A DNA stretch of 64,000 nucleotides, from positions 1 to 64,000 of the forward strand of contig NZ_LQPC01000049.1 in the NCBI RefSeq assembly GCF_002101705.1, read 5' to 3'. Below are positions 17,855-24,718 of the stretch, piece by piece. Origin of the DNA: Mycolicibacterium iranicum (GTDB lineage: Bacteria; Actinomycetota; Actinomycetes; Mycobacteriales; Mycobacteriaceae). The notes beneath the pieces are model-generated. The model saw only the letters and a program-made list of their open reading frames with translations, made no database searches and was not told the origin of the DNA. Every line of letters begins with the position of its first letter. Within the stretch, counting starts at the first letter, position 1. A program made the translations under genes and the position numbers.

Positions 17855-17901
17855 TCGAAGCTTCGATCCGACCCGGCGACGGCTGTGACATGATCCTGAG
17901 G
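17854..17901 (+). promoter_or_regulatory. Probable promoter of the LuxR-type gene with a 14-bp palindrome
   Basis: ATCGAAGCTTCGAT (17854-17867) is a perfect palindrome centred about 40 bp before the GTG at 17901. CATGAT (17889-17894), preceded by a TG, is a plausible -10 that would make the message leaderless. The palindrome differs from the regulon box and touches the upstream end of box B, so it may serve a second regulator or autoregulation. Confidence 0.45.
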
Positions 17902-20657
17902 TGGCTGCGGGGGTAGTGAGCCGCGATGCCGAATCCGCGGCAGTCGCTGGGTTTCTCGACGCCACGACCCACGAACCCAGCAGCCTGCTGATCGAAGGCG
18001 AAGCGGGAATTGGCAAGACCACCATCTGGCTCGCCGGCGTGGAGCAGGCCCGCGAGCGCGGCTTTCACGTGCTTACCGCACGGCCGGCGCACACAGAATC
18101 GGTGCTGTCCTACGTTGCGCTGGCAGACCTCCTGAGCCGCGTCGACACGACGGTGCTGGACAGCCTGCCTGAACCGCAACGTTTTGCGCTGGACCGGGTC
18201 TTGCTCCGGGGGGATCCCGGTGACACCCCGACCGATCCGCGGGCGGTGGCCGCGGCGTTCCTGTCGGTCATCGACACGCTGGCAGAGGTCAGACCGGTGT
18301 TGATCTGCATCGACGACCTGCAGTGGCTCGACCACTCCAGCGCTGCCGCCGTCGCGTTCGCCGCGCGCCGGCTTTCGGGTGCGGTCGGGGTGATCACCGC
18401 GATGCGCAGCGACGCGAGCCCCGCGCTTGACCTCTTCCGGAATCGGTTGCCCAGAACGGAGTCCAGCAGTCGTCTGGTGGTCGGACCCCTCAGCCTGGGC
18501 GCACTGCGGACCATCGTTTCGCAACGGCTGGGCTTGTCATTGCCGCGACCGACAATGGTCCGCATTCATGACATCTCCCGCGGCAACCCGTTCTACGCCC
18601 TGCAACTGGCATATGCATCCGCTCATGATGAAATATCGATGCGGACAACACTTTCCGATCTGGTTCGGGCCAGGATCAGCGAAGTGGGAACGGAAACGCA
18701 GGAAGCGTTGCTCGCCGCCGCCTGTGCCGGATCGCCGACCATCGACCTCATCGCGCGGGCGATGAACGTCACGCACTCGCGCGTTGCGGAGATCCTCGAC
18801 GAGGCCGAAGACCACAAGCTCATCCACTACGAGGGCCAGCGGATTCGGTTTTCGCATCCCCTGCTGGCCGCCGGTATTCACGCCGAAGCCCCTGCGCCCC
18901 GGCGCCGACGGATGCATGCCACGCTCGCCGGTATCGTCACCGAGCCAGAGCTGCAAGCCCGACATCTCGCGCTCTCGGCCACCGTCGCAGACGATCAGAC
19001 GCTGCACTCTCTGGACGCAGCCGCGCAGTCGGCGGCCAACCGAGGAGCGCCCGGCGCCGCAGCAGAGTTGCTCGACTTGGCCATCAGCCTCGGTGGCGAC
19101 ACCCCCGCGCGTCATATTCGAGCAGCGGGACATCATCTACATGCCGCGAACTTCAACGAAGCAGCGACGCGGCTGGAACAGATCATCGATACGCTGCCAT
19201 CGGGTCAGGTGCGGGCAGAAGCGCTGACACTGCTCGCCAAGGTCCGCACCGCCGAAGAGAAGCTCGCGGAAGTGATCGCTGTTCTCACCCGCGTGCTGGC
19301 CGAATCCGCGGACGACCCCGGCCGACGCGCGTATGCGCTGATAATGCTGTCCCACGCGCAACTCAACACGGCCCAGTTCGACGCATCTGCCCGCAGTATC
19401 GACGAAGCGGTCACACTCGCCACCGAACTGGACCGAACCGACCTACTGAGTACGGCTCTGGCCATGCGGACGATGCAGCGCTTCGCCGCCGGGCGTGGTT
19501 TCGACGAAGAGACGATGACGCGCGCGCTGGAGCTCGAAGACCCTGCGTCCGACATTCCGTCGGTACTGAGCGCCTCGCTCAACAATGCGCTGCTCCTGGC
19601 CTGGACGGGCCAGCTCGACCGCGGACACGACGCGATGATGGCGGTGCGGAGGCGTTCCCTGGATCGAGGCGAGGAGCACCAACTGGCCATCCTTGACTTC
19701 CACAGCTTTTTGATGGCTCTCTGGCGCGGTGATATGGCCGACGCCGGCTTGCTGGCCGAGGACGCGATCGAACGGGCAAACGCCCTGGGCGACCCGGAGC
19801 CCGTGTGCATCGGTCTGACGACGCGGGCGGCCCTTGCCGCCTACGCAGGCCATGAACAGCGTGCCAAGGAGGATGTCGCGGAGGCGTTGACGCATCTGCA
19901 ACTCCTCGGCACACCCCCGATGACTCGCTACCCGCTGGCGATGCTGGCCTTTCTGGAGGTGTCCCTGGGCAACTACGCCGCCGCGCTGAGCGCGTTGGAA
20001 CCGGCGCTGGCGCTGATCGACTCGACTCCAATGCCTTTGGAGATCATGATCGGCCTGTTCGTACCCGACGCCGCCGAGGCGATGGTCGCCATGGGACGGC
20101 TCGACGATGCCGAACGGCTGATCGAACGGTTCCTCGACGACGGCCGACGGTTGGACCGGGCATGGATGCTGGCCTGCGGTGGACGCTGCCGTGCCATGCT
20201 GCTCGCGGCGCGCGGTGATGTGGACGCCGCAGCCGACGCTGCCCAACTCGCGATGACCGAACACCAACGGCTGCCCATGCCGTTCGAACAGGCCAGAACT
20301 CAGCTACTCGTCGGCCAACTCGAACGACGACAACGTCGCAACCAGGCTGCCTCCGCGGCACTCACCGAAGCGCTGCACACCTTCGAGCAACTCGGGACAC
20401 CACTGTGGGCCGAACGCGCCCGCGCCGAGTTGGGGCGCGCCAACGTCGGCCCGCACCGCGACACGACCTTGACCCCGTCCGAGCAACTGGTTGCCGAACT
20501 CGCAGCATCCGGTATGACCAACCGCGACGTCGCCGCCGCCCTGTTCATCAGCCCGAAGACGGTGGAGGCCAACCTGTCTCGCATCTACCGCAAGCTCGGT
20601 ATCAAATCACGGGCTGCCCTTGGGCGGCTGATGTCTGAAAACCTGAAGGACCCCTAG
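17901..20657 (+). CDS. Large ATP-binding LuxR-family (LAL) transcriptional regulator
   Basis: A 918-residue regulator. The N-terminal AAA/STAND ATPase has Walker A GEAGIGKT (33-40) and Walker B LICIDD (134-139). A long middle region of helical TPR-like repeats (about 330-840) is a likely ligand or partner platform. The C-terminal LuxR helix-turn-helix (about 858-912) has LTPSEQLVAELAASGMTN and the recognition helix SPKTVEANLSRIYRKLGI. MalT-type proteins of this build are activators switched by ATP and an inducer. Four neighbouring genes share an identical promoter box at an activator position, so this protein is the obvious candidate to bind it. The inducer is unknown. Confidence 0.93.
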   Translation: MAAGVVSRDAESAAVAGFLDATTHEPSSLLIEGEAGIGKTTIWLAGVEQARERGFHVLTARPAHTESVLSYVALADLLSRVDTTVLDSLPEPQRFALDRVLLRGDPGDTPTDPRAVAAAFLSVIDTLAEVRPVLICIDDLQWLDHSSAAAVAFAARRLSGAVGVITAMRSDASPALDLFRNRLPRTESSSRLVVGPLSLGALRTIVSQRLGLSLPRPTMVRIHDISRGNPFYALQLAYASAHDEISMRTTLSDLVRARISEVGTETQEALLAAACAGSPTIDLIARAMNVTHSRVAEILDEAEDHKLIHYEGQRIRFSHPLLAAGIHAEAPAPRRRRMHATLAGIVTEPELQARHLALSATVADDQTLHSLDAAAQSAANRGAPGAAAELLDLAISLGGDTPARHIRAAGHHLHAANFNEAATRLEQIIDTLPSGQVRAEALTLLAKVRTAEEKLAEVIAVLTRVLAESADDPGRRAYALIMLSHAQLNTAQFDASARSIDEAVTLATELDRTDLLSTALAMRTMQRFAAGRGFDEETMTRALELEDPASDIPSVLSASLNNALLLAWTGQLDRGHDAMMAVRRRSLDRGEEHQLAILDFHSFLMALWRGDMADAGLLAEDAIERANALGDPEPVCIGLTTRAALAAYAGHEQRAKEDVAEALTHLQLLGTPPMTRYPLAMLAFLEVSLGNYAAALSALEPALALIDSTPMPLEIMIGLFVPDAAEAMVAMGRLDDAERLIERFLDDGRRLDRAWMLACGGRCRAMLLAARGDVDAAADAAQLAMTEHQRLPMPFEQARTQLLVGQLERRQRRNQAASAALTEALHTFEQLGTPLWAERARAELGRANVGPHRDTTLTPSEQLVAELAASGMTNRDVAAALFISPKTVEANLSRIYRKLGIKSRAALGRLMSENLKDP

Positions 20658-20739
20658 TGATGCGGCGCTGACGAGCAGCGTGCCACGACGACGGTATGGG
20701 CTTCCCCATCGCCGAACCTCGATCGCTCCCCGACAGATG

Positions 20740-20783
20740 TAGGGGAACACCCTATTTAGTCGTCGGCGGTACCGGCTTACGGT
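20740..20783 (+). promoter_or_regulatory. LuxR-regulon promoter C (box plus -10) for the CAP-like secreted protein
   Basis: The box TAGGGGAACACCCTATTT (20740-20757) is followed after exactly 20 bp by TACGGT (20778-20783). Predicted +1 is about 20790, giving a 26-nt leader with a G-rich ribosome site before the GTG at 20816. In this copy the half-sites TAGGG and CCCTA are perfectly symmetrical around 20747 (about -43). Confidence 0.75.
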
Positions 20784-20815
20784 CGATCCGCCAAAGATTC
20801 CGAGGGGGAACAACC

Positions 20816-21655
20816 GTGACCACGACGCGATCGTACGTATCCGTAGCATCTTCAGCGCTTTTCGCGGCCACCTGTGCGGTATCGGGGGTGGTCTTCGCGC
20901 CCGTTGCGCAGGCCAGTCCGCTCGACGGGATCCGCGCCGCCGTCAACGCCGCGCGCAGCGGCTCACCGTGCGGCCCGCTGAACTACAACATCGACCTTGA
21001 GGGCAATGCGCAAGCGATGATAGGGAACAGGGCGCCGGGCGTACCCCCAGCTGGCCGTTATAACGGCAAGACGGCCGAGGGTGACTCGCAGGAAGATCCC
21101 ACCTCAGAGGCGATCCGGGTTCTGATTGACAAGATGCGACCCTTGATCACCAACTGCAATTACAAGGACTTCGGCGTCGGGATGGTCCGCAATGACGATC
21201 GCGAATACAGCGTCGTGAGTCTTGCGCTCGGCGAGCCGCCCGCAGCGGCCCCCGTTCCGGCGCCGGTCCCGGAACCCGCGGGGAGGCCGATCAAGTGCAC
21301 CGGCGGCCCAACCATCCCGGCCGGCCAAACCTGCCCGCCCAAGCCACCTCCCGTCGAAGCAGCGCCGACGAATGCCGTCACCCTGAACATCGTGCGAGAA
21401 GGCCTGCGCGCCAAAGTAACTGTGGGCAACACGTCGAACCTCCAGGCGCAGTGCACGTACAACGCCGCGGAAGTCAACGGGCTGGGCATTCCGGTCAGCC
21501 GTGATTTCCAAGTCAACCCCAAGGGCACCACCCCACTGGAGTTCGCCGCTCCGCTTCCCGGGCAGACCTATACGGTCGTGGTCACGTGTCAGGCCGACTT
21601 CCAGGGCAAGACCGTCGAGATTGGTCGCGTGCAGCAGGACTTTTCGAGCTTCTAG
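20816..21655 (+). CDS. Secreted two-domain protein with a CAP-like N-terminal domain
   Basis: A 279-residue exported protein. The signal peptide is about 1-34, cut after APVAQA. The N-terminal part (LDGIRAAVNAARSGSPCGPLNYN to FGVGMVRNDDREYSVVSLALG) resembles a reduced CAP/SCP domain. A Pro-rich linker (about 144-187) leads to a C-terminal beta-rich domain beginning VTLNIVREGLRAKVTVGN, with paired Cys. The CAP call rests on the order of short motifs and is tentative. It follows the LuxR-type gene directly and has its own regulon box, so it is probably a target. Confidence 0.8.
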   Translation: MTTTRSYVSVASSALFAATCAVSGVVFAPVAQASPLDGIRAAVNAARSGSPCGPLNYNIDLEGNAQAMIGNRAPGVPPAGRYNGKTAEGDSQEDPTSEAIRVLIDKMRPLITNCNYKDFGVGMVRNDDREYSVVSLALGEPPAAAPVPAPVPEPAGRPIKCTGGPTIPAGQTCPPKPPPVEAAPTNAVTLNIVREGLRAKVTVGNTSNLQAQCTYNAAEVNGLGIPVSRDFQVNPKGTTPLEFAAPLPGQTYTVVVTCQADFQGKTVEIGRVQQDFSSF

Positions 21656-21660
21656 GAACA

Positions 21661-22191
21661 TCATCGGGGGATCTGGGGGCCGATCTTGCGGGCGAGGTCG
21701 ACGGCGGCGGCGTTGGCCTCGTCCCCCGACATCGACAGCACCGCGACCTGAACCATGTTGTTGCGCCCGCCCGCCGCGAACTCCACCTGCCCGGGCACCA
21801 GGAATCGCATGCCATCCGGACCCGGCGTCCCGACATCGGGGAATCCGGGTTCGGGTGGCGCCAGCGTGTTGTTCACAGCCGAACCAGGGTTCCCGATCTC
21901 GATCGCGATGGATTCGTAGTTGTCCGGGTTCTCCCAGAGGCATGCCGGCATGGCCGGGTCGGTGGAGGTGGAGCGTCCCTCGATAGGCGCACCGAGCAAT
22001 GCCGACACATCGTCCGCCGACAGCAGCGCACAGGCGTCGATCACGGTCGGGCTGGTCGCAGATGCGCTCGAAGCTGTGTCGCCGGCCTCGGTGTTCTGTT
22101 CACTGACATTGCCCGGCGAACTACAGCCCGCCGCGCTGAGACACGCTGCGACCATCACGAAAGTGCCTGCTGCAAGGGAGTAATTGGTCAT
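21661..22191 (-). CDS. DUF3558-family lipoprotein
   Basis: A 176-residue lipoprotein. The signal ends in the lipobox LSAAGC with acylated Cys23, followed by a Ser/Thr/Ala linker. The DUF3558 core then shows DACALLSADDVSALLGAPI, PACLWENPD and a C-terminal DEANAAAVDLARKIGPQI; two conserved Cys probably pair. The ATG at 22191 is one base from the predicted transcription start, so the message should be leaderless. Function is unknown. Its promoter has the regulon box, and it converges on the CAP-like gene with a 5-nt gap. Confidence 0.88.
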   Translation of the reverse strand: MTNYSLAAGTFVMVAACLSAAGCSSPGNVSEQNTEAGDTASSASATSPTVIDACALLSADDVSALLGAPIEGRSTSTDPAMPACLWENPDNYESIAIEIGNPGSAVNNTLAPPEPGFPDVGTPGPDGMRFLVPGQVEFAAGGRNNMVQVAVLSMSGDEANAAAVDLARKIGPQIPR

Positions 22192-22198
22192 TTCGCCG

Positions 22199-22242
22199 AC
22201 GATAAGACCGGCATGCCGCAGAAGAAATCGGGTGTTTCCCTA
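22199..22242 (-). promoter_or_regulatory. LuxR-regulon promoter D (box plus -10) for the DUF3558 lipoprotein
   Basis: Minus-strand box TAGGGAAACACCCGATTT (22242-22225), identical to copy A, then exactly 20 bp, then TATCGT (22204-22199). Predicted +1 is about 22192, next to the ATG at 22191. The bases after the hexamer (CGGCG) also match promoter A. Confidence 0.75.
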
Positions 22243-22280
22243 CACCACACTTGGGCACCGTCGTCCTCCGTCGCGCCGAG

Positions 22281-22328
22281 TGCACGCTTGGTGATGAAAT
22301 CCGGCCGGATTCCGTCAACAAGCGTGCA
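22281..22328. terminator. 48-bp nested palindrome after the alcohol dehydrogenase gene
   Basis: Outer arms TGCACGCTTG (22281-22290) and CAAGCGTGCA (22319-22328) share a centre with the inner palindrome AATCCGGCCGGATT (22298-22311). The 7-nt stretches between are largely pairable, so almost the whole block can fold as one long hairpin. It lies 10 bp beyond the stop of the alcohol dehydrogenase gene and upstream of promoter D, so it is a good terminator candidate, without a U-tract. Confidence 0.55.
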
Positions 22329-22338
22329 TTCGCGGCGC

Positions 22339-23352
22339 TTACACAGTCAGCACCCGACGGTACCGGGCGCGGCCGGAGTCCATCGCCTCGAACGCTTCGG
22401 CAGCCTCGGCCAGCGGCTGCTCCTCAACCATGGCTCGCACCCCGGTCAGCAGCGCGAAGTGCATCGTCTCCTCCACGTCGCGCGCGGTGCCGGACGGATG
22501 GCCCGTCACCGAAAGCCCTGCGTTGATCAGCTGCAGCGGGCTGATCGGCAGGTTCTCAGGGGTAACGCCGACGGTGACCAGCTCGCCCTGGGGTGCGAGA
22601 CCGCCGACAGTCGCGGCCATCGCGGCAGCGTTGTTCGCGGTGGCCAGCACAACGACCGCGCCGCCCAGCTTCTGCAACTCCTCGGCGACGTCCTGTGCCG
22701 TGGAATCGATGTAGTGGTGCGCCCCGAACTGCCTGGCTTCCTCTTCCTTGCCCGTACCGCGCGCGATCGCGACCGTCTCGAAGCCCATCGCCCGCGACCA
22801 CTGCACGCCGAGGTGCCCGAGCCCTCCGACACCGAGGATTGCGACCACGTCGCCGGCCTTGGCGCGGGTCTGCCGCAGCCCGTTGAACGTGGTCACCCCC
22901 GCACAACCCATCGGCGCCGCCTCCGCGAACGACAGACCGTCGGGGATTCGGGCGAGCGCAGTCCACGGAGCCGTCACCGACTCCGCATAGCCGCCCGGGT
23001 ACTGCCAGCTCGGCACCTGCATGCGCACGCACTGCATGAACTGGCCCTTGCGGCACGGGATGCAACGGTTGCAGTTGCCGCCGAACCAGCCGACCGCCAC
23101 TCGGTCACCGGCGGCAAAGTCCTCGACACCGTCACCGACGTCGGCAACCGTGCCCGCGATCTCGTGACCCATCGTGATGGGCCATTCCAATCCGGGGAAG
23201 TGACCGGCGTGGAATTCGCGGTCGGTGCCGCAGACCCCGCACGCGGCGACGGCGATACGGACGTGACCGGCGGGAGGGGGCTGGGTCTCCACGTCGACGA
23301 GGGTGAGTGCTTCGTTGGCTGAGGCGACCTGCACGGCCTTGTGGGTGGGCAT
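22339..23352 (-). CDS. Zinc-dependent alcohol dehydrogenase (MDR family)
   Basis: A 337-residue medium-chain dehydrogenase that oxidises alcohols or reduces aldehydes with NAD(P). The catalytic zinc ligands are Cys41 in CGVCGTD, His63 in GHE and probably Cys149 in GCAG. The structural zinc site GNCNRCIPCRKGQFMQC (Cys94, 97, 100, 108) is complete. The Rossmann motif is GVGGLGHLG. The ATG at 23352 lies 5 nt after TAGGCT, so the gene may be leaderless. It is divergent from the DedA gene. The substrate is unknown. Confidence 0.92.
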   Translation of the reverse strand: MPTHKAVQVASANEALTLVDVETQPPPAGHVRIAVAACGVCGTDREFHAGHFPGLEWPITMGHEIAGTVADVGDGVEDFAAGDRVAVGWFGGNCNRCIPCRKGQFMQCVRMQVPSWQYPGGYAESVTAPWTALARIPDGLSFAEAAPMGCAGVTTFNGLRQTRAKAGDVVAILGVGGLGHLGVQWSRAMGFETVAIARGTGKEEEARQFGAHHYIDSTAQDVAEELQKLGGAVVVLATANNAAAMAATVGGLAPQGELVTVGVTPENLPISPLQLINAGLSVTGHPSGTARDVEETMHFALLTGVRAMVEEQPLAEAAEAFEAMDSGRARYRRVLTV

Positions 23353-23385
23353 GACTCAGCCTATGCCGCCGGTACCCTTGGGGCC

Positions 23386-24096
23386 GTGGTCGTCGACAAT
23401 CTCGCGCTGATGCCCGACTTTCTGGACCCCATCAACCTCCTGAGCTACTTCGGCACCTGGGCGCTGATCGGGTTGCTCGTCGTGGTGTTCGTCGAGTCGG
23501 GGGTGCTGTTCCCGATCCTTCCGGGCGACTCCCTGCTGTTCGTCGCGGGCATGCTCGCGGCCGGCATCCAGACGGCGTCGGCCGAGGGCAACGTCGCCCA
23601 AGTGAACTTCCAGCTGTGGCAGCTGCTGCTGTTCATTCCGATCGCGGCGATCCTGGGCGCCCAGGTGGGCTATTGGATCGGCCGCAACGTCGGCACCGCG
23701 ATGTTCAAGCCGAACGCGCGATTCCTCAAGCAGAAGTACCTCGACGAGGCACACCTGTTCTTCGAGCAGCGCGGCCCGTTCGCCATCGTCATCGCCCGCT
23801 TCGTGCCCATCGTGCGTACGCTCGCCCCGATCACTGCCGGTGCGGCGAAGATGAACTACGCGGTGTTCACGCTGTACAACGCCGTCGGCGCCATCGTCTG
23901 GGGTGCCGGCCTGACCCTGCTCGGGTACTGGCTCGGCCGCATCGAGATCATCCAGAAGCTGCTGGAGCCGATCGTCATCGGCATCGTCATCCTCTCGGTG
24001 CTGCCGATCGCCTTCGAGTGGTACAAGCGCCGTAAGGCCGCCAAGCAGGCCGGTATCCCGACACCGCCCATGGACGCGGGCGAGCAGACGACCTAG
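23386..24096 (+). CDS. DedA-family membrane protein
   Basis: A 236-residue SNARE-associated/DedA protein (Rv0364-like). The family signature is FVESGVLFPILPGDSLLFVAGMLA, followed later by RFVPIVRTLAPITAGAAKMNYAVF. About five helices are visible. DedA proteins are linked to undecaprenyl-phosphate or phospholipid flipping across the membrane. The GTG at 23386 lies close after TACCCT and could be leaderless; an ATG at 23410 is an alternative. Its TAG overlaps the end of a decayed tetR remnant on the other strand. Confidence 0.88.
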   Translation: MVVDNLALMPDFLDPINLLSYFGTWALIGLLVVVFVESGVLFPILPGDSLLFVAGMLAAGIQTASAEGNVAQVNFQLWQLLLFIPIAAILGAQVGYWIGRNVGTAMFKPNARFLKQKYLDEAHLFFEQRGPFAIVIARFVPIVRTLAPITAGAAKMNYAVFTLYNAVGAIVWGAGLTLLGYWLGRIEIIQKLLEPIVIGIVILSVLPIAFEWYKRRKAAKQAGIPTPPMDAGEQTT

Positions 24097-24237
24097 AGAC
24101 CGTCACGCAACGCGTCGAACAACCGGGTGAGGCGCGCACGGTGGTCCTCGATCACCGGGTCGGGCGCGCCTTCCTCGATGACGCGGCGCGCGGTTGCCGT
24201 CAGCACCGTCACATAACCGGCGATGACGCGGGATGTT
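24093..24237 (-). pseudogene. C-terminal remnant of a TetR-family regulator gene
   Basis: Read on the minus strand, the last part encodes about 50 residues ending in YVTVLTATARRVIEEGAPDP, then VIEDHRARLTRLFDALRDGL and TAG at 24095-24093. This is the C-terminal helix pair typical of TetR regulators paired with DHA2 exporters. There is no DNA-binding domain and no start. The similarity ends near 24237, where an MFS fragment on the other strand begins. Confidence 0.6.
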
Positions 24238-24718
24238 GCCGCAGGTCGTCGTGCTCATCGCGGGCAGCTTCGTCGTCAACCCATTCGTCCAGCGCGTCGG
24301 ACCGGAGCGTGCCGCCTGGATCAGCGCGTCGGCCGTCGTGGCCGGGCTTGCGGTCTACGGGCTGCTCGGCCGTTTCGGATATGCGTGGGTCGCCCTGGCA
24401 CTGGTACTGGTCGCGGCGGGCATGCGGGTGGTCGGCGTCGTCGCCGCAGTGAACGTCCTGCGCGGCCTGCCCGAGAACCGCACCGCCATCGGTACGGCGC
24501 TCACCGACACCGCGTCCCAGGTGACGTCGGGCGCCGGGGTCGCGGTGGCGGGCACGATCCTCGCCGGACTGTTCACCGGCGCCATCGCCTCGTCGCAGTG
24601 GACGGCGCAGCAGACTGCACAGTTCGACCGGGCCGTGACGGTCGCGGGCCTGACGCTGACCGTCCTCGCGGGGGCATTGGTCGTCTTCGGGATCGTGCGC
24701 GGTCGCTCAGGGACGTGA
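24233..24718 (+). pseudogene. C-terminal remnant of an MFS (DHA2-type) exporter gene
   Basis: The frame encodes about 161 residues matching only the last four or so helices of a 14-helix DHA2 drug exporter. It includes the conserved GLPENRTAIGTALTDTASQVTSGAGVAVAGT region and a final helix VAGLTLTVLAGALVVFGIV. The N-terminal two-thirds is missing. With the tetR remnant at 24093-24237 it marks a deletion that removed the shared 5' ends of a divergent pair. The 3' end overlaps the nhaA fusion gene by 12 nt. Confidence 0.72.

Noticed and set aside
20740..20783. Promoter C read as an ECF sigma promoter (GGAAC near CGTC)
   Set aside because: Spacing between GGAAC and the nearest CGTC is 12 bp rather than about 16, and the TAGGG/CCCTA symmetry shared by four sites fits an activator better.
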